This document shows, piece by piece, positions 36,432-47,150 of a DNA stretch of 64,000 nt. This DNA comes from Acanthacorydalis orientalis (lineage: Eukaryota; Arthropoda; Insecta; Megaloptera; Corydalidae). The position numbers and the translations under genes are program-made. The stretch is taken from positions 16,276,510 to 16,340,509 of the forward strand of contig CM068315.1 of assembly GCA_034766995.1 (NCBI GenBank). The letters are read 5' to 3'. The notes below the pieces were generated by a model that was not told the origin of the DNA, searched no databases, and saw only the letters and a program-made list of their open reading frames with translations. Position 1 is the stretch's first letter, and the number at the start of each line of letters is the position of its first letter.

Positions 36432-37726
36432 TATATATTATATGTCAATTGAAAAAGTAGTACAGTTTTAAAGAAAAAATAGTTTTAAAGTTGTGTTAAA
36501 ATATTAATATTTTTTCTCTCACACATGTAATAAATATAATTTTATTTATATGTTTTGTATTTTTATAAAGTAAACTTTTCTTGTGGAAAAAAAGTATAAA
36601 ATGTTTTAATTATCTGCACGTGCTGAAATTTTTCTTCATTATAATTTATAATTTTTATTACGGAAATTATTAAATTAAAGCTAAAATATTATGTTTTTAA
36701 ATATGAAACAAGTAAATATAAATAACTTATTTAATAAAAAATATTTACAAGGAAGATTTATGTTGATAAACACTAATTTTCTTATGATTGAGTCATTAAA
36801 TCGAGATAGCAAGTAACAATTTAAATATTTTTTTTCTTTCTGCGAAAAAACTGTTTTCATTTCACGAAAAAAAGCGTTTAGGTTTTACAATCTTTCGAAA
36901 AAGATTTTTTGTAATTTGAATAAAATTTCCTTCTCTGAAAATTGTACAGAAATAAATCATTTTATATTGAAATTTCGTAAATTCACTTACAGTAAATCAA
37001 TTCGCGGAAATCTCTTGTGTAGTCTTGACGTTAATTAATGCTAAATTCATTTAATAAAATTAACTCTCACACAAAACAACAGCCGAGATGAGATGTCAAT
37101 AAATAAACGTAATCAGCGTGAAAGGATAAAAGCGAGGTTGCACAAACGAAATGCCTCATCGCATCCGTTACCATTTTTACAACCGTCCGCCACCGAGGAC
37201 TCATTATGACAAAAAAAAAATAAATTACGCACTGCTGTGCATAATGACATCACATCCTTTTTTTCTTTCCGACGAAGGGATGAAAAGAAAAATCCTCTCG
37301 CCATTATCGTTTCAGCATTGGCGGCTTGGGGGAGGTGTACCCTATTCCTCTTTCATTCGCTATGCCCTTCAAATCCAATTTCATCCCCTTATACTGATGC
37401 GCACTGACGTTTAAGTAAGTTAAAACGTTCATCATTCGAAAGTACGTATACAGAATATGAGACATAAAAAAGGGGTAGTGAAATAAACTTGTTTTATCAT
37501 GTGCTGAACTAGATATTTATTTTAAATGTAAACATAAACGTTACTTGAACTCTTCAAATGAAACAAACGCACGGAACGAAAATGTTCAATGTGAAACGTG
37601 AGTACGTGTGGAGTTTTGGAAATCATAAAAGCGAAATATTGCGTCGGCGGTGTGGGACGATTTGATTTTTTCTCGGCGAATAAAATGATAATCAAATACA
37701 TTGAAGGTTATGTTCGTGTCTAGTGA
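36432..37726. other. noncoding DNA with CpG-richer patches
   Basis: AT-rich up to about 37080, then a higher-complexity segment at about 37085-37440 with open frames on both strands: 63 codons minus (37113-37304) and 87 codons plus (37151-37414). Neither resembles a known family, and mutual overlap suggests chance. A second patch lies at about 37560-37700 (GCGTCGGCGGTGTGGGACGA). Confidence 0.45.
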
Positions 37727-39254
37727 ATATTCTTATCATATCTCAATTGATTTTTTTTTGAATTTGTATTCATCTATAAAATTTATTCTTCCAGATTAAT
37801 TTATCAATTCATTTTTATTATCTTTCTCTAATTAAGTACACCGCAGGATCACAATTTAAGATATACTTTAAATAATCACAAGATATCAATAACGATCTAT
37901 TCATTAAACAAAGTGCTATTTAATGTCACAATTGAGTTAAGCCACAGTCCAGTTTAATTAATTTAATAATTTAATTAAAAAACCAAAAAATGGAATAAAC
38001 AATTTCATTTTTAATTCAAATTTGAATAAATTATCTAGAAGAAACAATAATACACCTAAGAATAAAATTTCATTAAATTTTTCAAGATTGTATACATATC
38101 TAGCAAACAAATCGAATATACTCTGCTTCAGGGCGATAATTTATGATAATGGTCAAGAAATCACAAGATAACAATAATGATCTATTAATTATAAAATTAT
38201 GAGTACAACACAAAGTGATATTTAGTTTCACAAAAGAATTAAGCCTCTGTTTAATCTAATTATTTTAATACATCTTTTCTTATCACAAAAACACAAAAGA
38301 GAAGAGTTATCTTTATTTTTGTTCTTAATTTTATTCCTAATTTGAATACACTGTCTATCAAAAGTGTATTAATCTCAAAAAGATCAATTCATTAAAATGA
38401 AATAACAGATTATTTTTCTTAAGATAAATATATTGAACGTTGCGTTTGTGTTATGAATATTTTTATGATATCTCAAATGAAATCTTTCTTGAATTAGTAT
38501 TCTTTTGTAGAAATAATTATTCTACATTAATTCATGAATTCATTTTTATTATTTTTTTTAAATCAATATATTCCAGGATTATAATTTAAGGTAAATAAAT
38601 TGTAACATAATCGTGTATTATATTATATAAATTAAATTGTGTAATAATTTAAATTATTAAGTAATCATAAGATAACAGCAATGATCTATTAATTAAACGA
38701 TTACAACACAGAGTCCTGTTTAATTTCACAAATGAATTAAGCCAAAAACTAGTTTACTTTCACAAATCAGTTCTTTTTTCGACCCGCAAATCACAATTTT
38801 TCTGATCTAATGTTCTATAAATTATTATTGATAACATTCGGCTGTAGCTTATGGATATTTTGATGACAATGTCGTTTTTTTAAAGTATCATGGCACAGAA
38901 AAAATCACTAGTTTGATAATTGGTATCTGATTAACTTAATAATTGATTTTTAATTCAAAAACTCGAAAAAAGAATTGATATTTTTGTCGTCAATTTCAAT
39001 TCAAATATGAAATATATTTTGTAGGAAAAAGTGTATTAATCATGAAAAAGCAACTTGAATTAGTATTCATTTATAAAAGTAATTATTCAAACTTAATTTA
39101 TTAAACCATTACGTCATCTTTTTCTTAAATCATCTATCTCTCTCTCTCTTAAATAATCATCAGATACCAATATTACATTATTAATTAAGTGATTTATAAC
39201 ACAAAGTGCTTACTATTTATTTAGAAATTAATGAATTAAGTCAGTCTAATTTAG
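37727..39254. repeat. irregular, diverged tandem repeat array
   Basis: Several segments recur in the same orientation. One block contains TTAATTCATGAATTCATTTT-type sequence (about 37795, 38525 and, weaker, 39095). A second contains CACAAGATAACAATAATGAT followed by ACACAAAGTG and GAATTAAGCC (about 37875, 38158, 38655 and 39150). A third contains TTTGAATA then AAAGTGTATTAATC (about 38340 and 39010). The spacing is irregular (about 280-500 bp), so the array has been rearranged. An arm of the long-TIR MITE appears inside it at about 38752-38850. The array ends at the TA target of mariner copy F. Confidence 0.6.
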
Positions 39255-39256
39255 TA

Positions 39257-40521
39257 TTAGGTTGGTAGAAAAGTAATTAAGGTTTATGCCCTTGAAATTT
39301 ATGTATATTTTTCTCAGCTAATAATTAAATTTATTTATCGAAATAAGTACTATTAGAATCGATATATCTTTGCCAATTAATTACAAGTTTAGTTATTTCG
39401 GTGGTGTAAAATTTCGGAATTCTGGAGTTGATAAAATTTCGAAATGCATTTTCGGCAGCAGCTTGGTTGTTGAAGACCTTATCCTGCAAGAAAATGTCGA
39501 AATGCTTAGACGAGTAATTATTTGTTGGCGATATGTCTGGTGAATATGGTGGATGAGTAAATGTTTCATAGCCTATATCATTCATTTTTTGGAGGTTCAA
39601 TCGTGCGACTTATGATCGTGCATTGCTATGAAACAGAATTTGATCTTCCCGATTGACCAGTGTGAGGACCAGACGTCGCAGTTTTTGATATATTTTGTCG
39701 ATTTCTTGACAATAACTCTCAGCTCTAATGGATTCAAAAAGCTGTAGTGGATTACATTGAGCGCAGACGACTACAGTCTTCATAATTTTCTTTTGGTATA
39801 ATTTCGGTTTCACAAATTACTTCAGGCTTCATTTTTGTTCAACCATTGCGTAGACCGCTTTCTGTTGTCATAAAAATCCACTTTTCGTGCCACTTTACAA
39901 GAAGACAGAGAAATTAATCGTTTCTGTTGCATAAAAAAAGCGTAGAATAAACTTCCTAACGGCGATTTTTTAAGTTTTTATTCAGCTCGTGCGGTACTCA
40001 TTTATTAAGATTTTTGATTTCTTTAGCTGTTTTAAGTGATCTAGAATTGTTGATTGAATAACACCTAACTTGTGTAAGCTTTTGAATTGTTGTGCGTTGT
40101 TTTAATTCAACTAACGCATTCAGTTGGTCATTATAAATTGAAGAAAGACGTCCGTGACTTTCTTCTTCTTGAAGGCTATCGTCCCCAGCACAACATTTTG
40201 GAACCATCATTGCACCGTTTGTCTCTTAACAGTACTGAAACCAAAAACATCGTTATTTTACGAGCAGGTTCTGTTGTTTTATCACCCGTTTTGAACTCAT
40301 ATAAAGAATACTCTTATTAGATTCTTATCCAGCTTTAATTCAATATTCCAATTTAAAGCATAATTAACTATAAAAATAAAATCGTTGTTAACCAAAATAC
40401 AGAACGAAAAATGCACGTTAAAATTGTATTTGCATGGACAAGATGAAATGACACGAATTGAAAAAAAAGTAAAGTTAGCATTCAGAAAACAGAAACCGCA
40501 ATTATTTTCCTACGAATCTAA
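39257..40521 (-). mobile_element. full-length mariner L1, copy F
   Basis: 1,265 bp with TA on both sides (39255-39256 and 40522-40523). The low-coordinate end is TTAGGTTGGTAGAAAAGTAA; the high-coordinate end reads TTAGATTCGTAGGAAAATAA on the minus strand. It has the same TIRs and N-terminal coding region as the six short copies A, B, C, D, E and G, and is the only full-length L1 element in the window. It therefore shows what the short copies have lost. Its own transposase is broken, so it is not a current source of transposase. Confidence 0.94.
39331..40336 (-). pseudogene. broken mariner transposase of L1 copy F
   Basis: The product can be followed in broken frames on the minus strand. The linker has EEESHGRLSSIYNDQLNALV (40000-40210). 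Then comes HELNKN, then WHEKWIF where the family has a catalytic Asp before EKW, so the first Asp reads His. NRKRSTQWLNKNEA follows, then YCQEIDKIYQKLRRL (about 39700) and REDQILFHSNARS, where the second catalytic Asp (HDNARPH in relatives) reads Ser. HPPYSPDISPTNNY (about 39530) has Asn where the third Asp (PTDYH) belongs. The C-terminus has DKVFNNQAAAENAFRNFI and ends STYFDK before the stop. All three catalytic Asp positions appear substituted, in addition to stops and frameshifts. Confidence 0.88.
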
Positions 40522-40523
40522 TA

Positions 40524-41190
40524 ATTTAATAGTTTTTTTGTTCAAACACTCCAAAAATAGATAGTTATTTTTTTTCTTTTCACAAAGTATAGTATATTTT
40601 TATCAAATCACAAATTATTTTATCTTAAATCATTAAAAAAAAACAGGTGTAACTAAAATGAAGAAATAAATACTTATACATAATTTAATTCTCCCATTTC
40701 TTCATAATGTCTCCGAACCCCCACTTACTATCCAAAATCTTACGCACAAAGAATATGATATGAAAAGAATATATCATATTTTATCATAATGTGATCAACA
40801 TTCGTGTAAAATGGTGTATAACGGATTACAATTAATAAATCATGACATGTTCAACAAGGGTAATAATACGTTTATGAACTCTTTATTGTTTCTATATTAA
40901 TATATAAATCACACGAGATACGGCAAGACAATGGTTGAATGTTATTGTCCCAAATGACATGCATATAGACTAGTTATCATAATTATTATACACACACACA
41001 TATACGTACCCACGCACACATACATATACGTAAACACACGCTCACATACTATTTAACTGTACTAAACGATTACATACTAAGCTAATTGCAAATAGTTGGA
41101 AGTCAATGACCCATATGGGTGTTTGTGACCTGTTAATTAACTTATGCATATTCAATATGATGCATGTTTGTTTTCAGGTCAACACTAAAT
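40524..41190. other. AT-rich noncoding DNA
   Basis: No gene is seen. Includes short CA-rich tracts at about 40990-41045. Nothing else is recognisable. Confidence 0.55.
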
Positions 41191-41193
41191 GAT

Positions 41194-41251
<58 letters not shown>

Positions 41252-41282
41252 ATATAGCACGCACGCACGCATACACACACAC

Positions 41283-41318
<36 letters not shown>

Positions 41319-41322
41319 GTGT
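41191..41322. repeat. compound (TA)n / (CA)n / (CATA)n microsatellite
   Basis: Two AT blocks separated by GCACGCACGCACGCATACAC and ACATACATACATA units. Open frames over it are low-complexity artefacts. Confidence 0.92.
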
Positions 41323-41589
41323 GAGTGTGTATCATTCTTTCCATAGTATTTAAAAATAATATTAGTTCTTTCAAAAATAAATACCTTTATCCATCTGTTA
41401 ATAAGTTACACAATTAATGCCATGCAAATTCGTTATCTCTGTATTAATAAAAATTACTCCTCTTGCTGTCGTCAAATGATTTTTATTTGTGTTCTGATTG
41501 ATTGATTATGATCACGTGATCTTCTTTATGATTAATTAACGATGATGTCATCTACGTTTATTATCACCATTAACATTCATTAATATTTT

Positions 41590-41700
41590 CAAGTAACCTT
41601 TTTCAAAAGGTGGAGTGAGCGTTAACAAGCGGGGGTATTCCCCCGGGCATCGACGTGCGAAACGAGTAGGAAACGTTGTCCCCTGGTTTCAAATTTAAAA
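41590..41700. other. short GC-rich unique patch
   Basis: AAGCGGGGGTATTCCCCCGG (starting near 41629) and the following GCATCGACGTGCGAAACGAG are the most GC-rich bases in this part of the window. GGGGGTATTCCCCC is a palindrome that could form a hairpin with a very small loop or act as a binding site. The function is unknown. Confidence 0.35.
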
Positions 41701-41874
41701 TTTTTAAGACAAATACAATCTAGACAAAAAAAATCTCGTCTCCATTAAAATAAATTCTATATAAAACATCGGATTCACTTTCGATATGAACCATATTTAA
41801 ATAGTCTTTTTCTATGTTGCATTTTTGTTGCTCATACGATTCGAATTTATTCTTACTGTTGATCTTTTACACAG

Positions 41875-42004
41875 ACACTGATTCTGTAAGTGAATTCAAA
41901 CGTCGTCTTAAATTATACACACAAAAACATCAGAACACGTTGATTACGGACCGTAAAAGCACGAGATTATTTATGCAAGTAATTAATTCGTTTTCTGATG
42001 TGAG
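41875..42004 (+). other. candidate 130-nt internal exon
   Basis: An acceptor-like stretch (CTGTTGATCTTTTACACAG) precedes position 41875, and GAG|GTAAATAC follows 42004. The frame is open throughout, with DTDSVSEFKRRLKLY, TQKHQNTLITDRKSTRLFMQ and VINSFSDVR. The composition is higher in complexity than the flanks. No protein family is recognised. An internal GTAAGT after ACACTGATTCT offers an alternative donor. Possibly a chance pairing. Confidence 0.2.
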
Positions 42005-42143
42005 GTAAATACATGTGTAGAGTATTTGCGTAGACTAATAAATAATGAATGATTCTCTCCGTCTTTGGTGTATCCGTTGTATTAGTAAACGTTTAAATAA
42101 ATCTCAGTACGATAACACTGCAATGCAGATAGTACACATATAC

Positions 42144-42151
<8 letters not shown>

Positions 42152-42177
<26 letters not shown>

Positions 42178-42181
42178 GTAA

Positions 42182-42236
<55 letters not shown>

Positions 42237-42237
42237 A
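42152..42237. repeat. (TA)n microsatellite
   Basis: About 85 bp of TA dinucleotides with a few GTA/AATGTA interruptions. Confidence 0.92.
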
Positions 42238-42588
42238 ATAGTCTGTGTGTTTGTGTAAAATACAGCATTAAAATATATTTGGTAATACAACGATTTTTGT
42301 AGTTGAAAACTTTACTATACGTATGTTATAATTTATTAATCGTTTAAACTCATCTCAATTTTTTCAACACGTTTATAGATTATAATTAGAAACATATTAA
42401 TTACTATTAATGTAATCAAAACAAGATGTTATTAAGAAAAAAACTCATCTATATTTAAATCTATTTAAGAATGAATTCACATTTTAGGTAGGTTAAATAA
42501 TATTGGCAGCTTATCTTAGATCTAACAAGTCACTTGAGTTAGAAGTTTGCTATAAATTATTAGTGGGGTTTTGTTAAAAGGTTTTCTA

Positions 42589-43148
42589 TTAGATTTGTAG
42601 GAAAATAATTGCGGTTTTTGTTTTTTGAATTCTAGCCTTAATTTTTTTCAATGAAATTATCATTTCATTGTGTTTATATTAATATGATTTTTAAATGTAT
42701 TTTCGGTCTGTATTTTGCTAATATCGATTAAGGTTTTATTACTAGTATTACTTTTAATTGGGGTATTGAACTAAGATTGAAAAGAAGCAAATAAAAATTA
42801 TTTTCTTTAAGAGTTGAAAACATGTGGTAAAGCAGTAGAAACTGCTCGTAAACTAAACGATGCTTTTGGTTTTTTACTGTTAAGCAAAGTACAGTGCAAT
42901 TGTGGTTCCAAAAATTTAGTGCTGAGATTTTAGGGATGATATCCTTAAAGATGAAGAAGATGGCGGGCGTTCTTATTCAATTCATAACGATCAACTGAAG
43001 GCGTTATTTGTATCAGAACCACGCACAACGATTCAAAAGTTTGCATAAAAGTTAAACATTAGTCATTCAACATTTCTGGACCACTTAAATTAAAAAAAAT
43101 GTATGGATCTGAAGGTCATAAACCGAAATTATTTTTCTACCAATTTAA
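42589..43148 (+). mobile_element. mariner L1 deletion derivative, copy G
   Basis: 560 bp, flanked by TA (42587-42588 and 43149-43150). It starts TTAGATTTGTAGGAAAATAA. N-terminal transposase sequence is readable in broken frames (about 42775-43090), including the region of ETARKLNDAF and the linker corresponding to HNDQLKAL. It then jumps to the 3' end at CTTAAATTAAAAAAAATGTA, the same junction as copies A and B. There is no catalytic domain. Confidence 0.9.
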
Positions 43149-43150
43149 TA

Positions 43151-43402
43151 ATTGAGTGAGACTTATCAATTATCAAAACTTACAGGAAAGTAAATCAACA
43201 AGATCATAGATATAAAAACAGATAAATCTAATTTTGACATTATATAATTTTTAACTTATCATCAATATTTTTTATCAATCATCCGTGAATTGAATCAATG
43301 CATGTTTATTCTTAAACATGTTTTAAGAAAAATAAATAAACAATTACCATTTTTAATCAATAAGACCCCCGCAGTAGTGTTATTACATTGTGGTTAAATT
43401 CG
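43151..43402. other. AT-rich noncoding DNA
   Basis: No recognisable feature between mariner copy G and the next MITE copy. Confidence 0.5.
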
Positions 43403-43606
43403 CATTCACATATGAATACTTTCTCCGTCCATATATCAATGTGATCAGATTTTTCTTTAACTTTGAGCTATGAAGATGATTGAATCGATTTCACAATACG
43501 GATGTGCAACAATCAAAATGATCAATGATTTATTGGACATTTTTATTCAGAAAAAAATTATTGTTTTTCAGATAAAAAAACATATATTTATGAAAATAGA
43601 CCTCCG
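43403..43606. repeat. diverged long-TIR MITE copy
   Basis: The left end is degraded (TTCACATATGAATACTTTCT). The right end has CAATCAAAATGATCAATGAT, then TTTATTGGACATTTTTATTC and AGAAAAAAATTATTG, matching the right arm of 31260-31546. Confidence 0.45.
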
Positions 43607-44299
43607 GATTTGAGGTGGAACAGATCTGAAACACTGTATTATTAATTTTGCCCTTATTAGTAAACAATTTTCCTAGTAAAAAATAATATGGAGTATTTGA
43701 AATTGATATTAATCTTTATGGAAATATTTGGAAAGTAAACTAGATAAGATAGTATCTCTCCAAAGGAAGTTCTTAATCTTCTGTTATGTTTTTTAACCTC
43801 TGTATGGTTTTGGTGTCATGATGGAATAAAACTTATTTTCTGTTCACTAATTCAGGATCTTTTTAATTAATTGAGTTTAATTTTGACATAAATCGTTGAT
43901 AATCATATTCTGACTGATTAGGTACTAATATTTTAAAATAAATAAAATGGCAAGTACTCCATCAAATAAACAAGAGTATCTAATTTAGACGTAGATTTTT
44001 TTTTTCATTGATTTCTCTTTTTCAACCTTACCTACTCTTTGTGTTCCTCTTACTGTATTATAATAAAGTATCTGTTATTCATTATCTGTAAAGATGTAAT
44101 CAAGAAAAAATGCTTCTTCACGGAAAATCAAAAGAGGAAAGCAGATATTTCTGCTTTACTAGTGATTATCTTTCGATATCTCATATGACATCTATTTTTC
44201 AAACTTTAATACCTTATTTATTTCATGTAGGTCATGCGATGAGTTTATATAAAATGAACTGTTCTTTTCTTTATCTTCTTATTATGCTAGGAGGATTTT
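43607..44299. other. AT-rich noncoding DNA
   Basis: No gene recognised. A 65-codon plus-strand frame (44110-44307) has no recognisable motif and sits in ordinary A+T sequence. Confidence 0.5.
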
Positions 44300-44690
44300 T
44301 CTGTTGATTTGCCACTCACTGGAGCTTGGTGGACGAGGTTTGCCAGCTCTATACTCATCTCTTGGGCAATCATCCAAGTAATATTCGTATTCATCATTCA
44401 TTTTTGGAAACGCGGATAAGTCACTCTTCTCCCATCCTATCTATATGGTTATTCTTGTTCCAATGCATCTTGCGATTTCTATGAGCATTCTTCTGATTTT
44501 GCGTAAGGTAGGGTGTTAACCCTACTTTCCAAGCTTCCTCCTTTATCCGGGCTTAGGACCGGTAACATTTGTATCGGACTACTCAATCCATCCGACACAA
44601 TTGCAGGCGGAATTAGTTGTGATTTTGTATCCACAATTCTAGCCTTGCCAGAATGTCGTTGTGAAGTTTAATGAGAATATTTGCATCAGA
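44300..44690. other. GC-richer segment, possibly a decayed retroelement piece
   Basis: A clear composition shift with complex sequence such as CACTGGAGCTTGGTGGACGA (about 44325) and TTTATCCGGGCTTAGGACCG (about 44553). On the minus strand a short open stretch reads NDEYEYYLDDCPRDEYRAGK followed by PRPPSSSEW. I cannot assign it to a family. It may be a fragment of a retroelement or an unrecognised exon. Confidence 0.3.
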
Positions 44691-47148
44691 ACTCATCTTA
44701 TATATTGCTTTTTCCACCTTTAAATCTTTGAAATTATTTCTTACCAATCATTATAATAATAGATTTCTCACGATAATTGTTATTTAATTTTTCTATTGTA
44801 AAAAGTACGCTTTTACTGTTCAGAAATGAAATTAAATTTAAAGTATGCAATTTGTACTGATTCTAGATATTTTTTTGGTTCTTAATTTGTTTCCAATCTT
44901 TATGATAGCTGATAGTATAGTGGAAAATTATTGATACATTTTTGATTAAAAAATCTCGTGGTTATAAACTAATTATTCTAGAATATTAATAGTTAAATTC
45001 TTAATAAATACATGATAATTCCGTAGATTCACTAATAAACTATCATTTAAAGGTTTAAAAATTATATTTTGTGTTTTTTTTTGTAAGATAATAATTATGC
45101 AACGATATTTTTTATTGTCAAATATTTTTTGATTGATTTTTTAAAAGGTGCTTAATTTTAAACTCGTGTAGGAATATTTATAAAAGATGTTTATAGAGTA
45201 TTTAAATTGTATTAAAAAAAATGTTAAAATCTTATAACCATTAACATTTTTTTGTTATTTTTATGTCGCATATTAAAAATTGACGAATACTAAATCACGA
45301 CATTTCATCTCTTATTGAAATTTTCATTCGATGAAACTGCAAATGTGTCATAAATACAAGAACAACTCCGCCTGTCCAAACTTATTAATGAAAGTAACAG
45401 CGGTCTGCTCAATAATTTCCAAAACGATCATGTAAAGGAACTGCTGTATTATTGTGTATCATGAAAACAGTAATCTGTCGTGTATAGCTTGATTGTGTAT
45501 ATAAACACATACGTCTCCCCTACAGCCATTAACATCAAACCTGAGCCTTGCTTTAGTGTAATTCAAAGTTATAGGTACATACATGTGGCCTGGTTATGAT
45601 GGCACATATAATTAAACATACATGTAATGACTGCGGTGTAGTGTAGACTAAAGCGAATGAAGCAAGAAACCAGAGACTGACATCCGTTTTGATGGAATTT
45701 ATGTAAATTACCTATTGCACATTTATGTAGAGTAAAATAGTTTTTCCAGGAGGTTGAGATCGAAATGGATTCCATTTGAACGCGACGCGCGCTCCTGGTC
45801 CGTCAAAACGTGCCGGTTGTTTGTTTACCACAATTAATCCGTGTTTCTTAATTATTCTCGTCGTTACACGCGTTGATCGAAACAGGTCCAATCTGTATTT
45901 ATGTGTTTCTGATGACGATGGAAAATTGTTTTCTTATCGAGTGGCCATTTTAATCGAAACAAACACATTGAAAAGTTTTAAAAACAAATTCGAAAACAGT
46001 GTGAAATTTGTTCAACAAAAGATTATTTCAATTAATTTAAAAAATTAATGTTTTTAAAAAATGAAGTATTTATAAATGAAAGTAAAAAATATAACAAAAT
46101 GAATTCTTTAAATATAAAATGGTCAATCTTTTCAGAACGCAGATTTTATCGTAAATGAATAATTATTTGAAATCAAATAATTCCTCGTGTTTGAAGATTA
46201 TTGATAATAGAGATGAAACATGAAACGCTATTTTAAAACTTAATTAAAGTTTCAAAACTATGAACTAGTTATTTTCAAAATATTCCATTGAAGAAAAACG
46301 ATTCAGGTCGAGTGAATATCTTTTGAAAAATCACACGTTCGAATTAAGAATGACTATATTTCCATCCAAAGCGTCGAATTTCAACATTTCCGACATAACT
46401 TCTCTCCATATATAATTTCACGTTAGATCTCATTACACACATATATTATTTGATCCACAAAACGCGTATGAACCTCGTATCTCATTGAAATTGTAAAGGT
46501 ACAATAGAGTGCTTGTAACAGTAGGTACCGTAACTGGCTACAAATTACAAAAGTTTTTGTCGGAGAGAACCATCATTAATCTTCTTCGACGATTGAGTTA
46601 TCTCCTCAGATAATAGTGTAATTGAGAGTTTTCTTAAGTATCGCGAACGAAAACTGAACATTATCGCTTTATTGTAGAGGCGATTTATTAATGGATGAAT
46701 TTATTACTTTTCGTTCGACGCATTATTTCTAAATCGAAAAAGTTTCGGAAATTTGAAATACAATGTATATAAAATTCAACGTGTACAATATTCACGAAAG
46801 AATGAAATAGTATTTGTTGCGTTGGATCGATGAAAATGTATTCTGAATGAATAAAAAATTACTGTTCTCGAATCGTTGATTATCTTACAGGAATTAATTG
46901 CAATAGACGTCATTCTTTTACATATTTCGGAAAAAATATAAATGAACTGGTTGTTTTTTGAAATAAATATATTTTTGGAAATATCTATATTGAATATATG
47001 GAGTAGTTTATACTTAGAAAATATATAATCAACATTTTGTCTAGTTAAAAATATTTTTATTTCTTTATCAATAAAAGTACAGAAATTCCAGAAGTCATCA
47101 TTCCATTTATTTAAATTATAACATTTGAATCAATAAAATAAGAGTAAT
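44691..47148. other. noncoding DNA with a CpG-richer island
   Basis: A MITE-like arm fragment may lie at about 44900-44990. The main feature is a higher-complexity island at about 45300-45990, with GAACGCGACGCGCGCTCCTG near 45778. A 90-codon plus-strand frame (45776-46048) starts in it; I recognise no domain. Scattered CpGs continue to about 46900. No gene is called. Confidence 0.45.
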
Positions 47149-47150
47149 TT

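Noticed and set aside
36985..37050. Minus-strand exon candidate before GTAAGTGAA
   Set aside because: The acceptor is weak and all three frames contain stops.
37727..39254. CRISPR-like array
   Set aside because: Repeats are hundreds of bases long, diverged and irregularly spaced, in eukaryotic DNA; nothing matches a CRISPR.
45776..46048. 90-codon open frame starting in a CpG-richer island
   Set aside because: No domain, no signal sequence of note, and the last third is ordinary A+T sequence; insufficient for a gene call.
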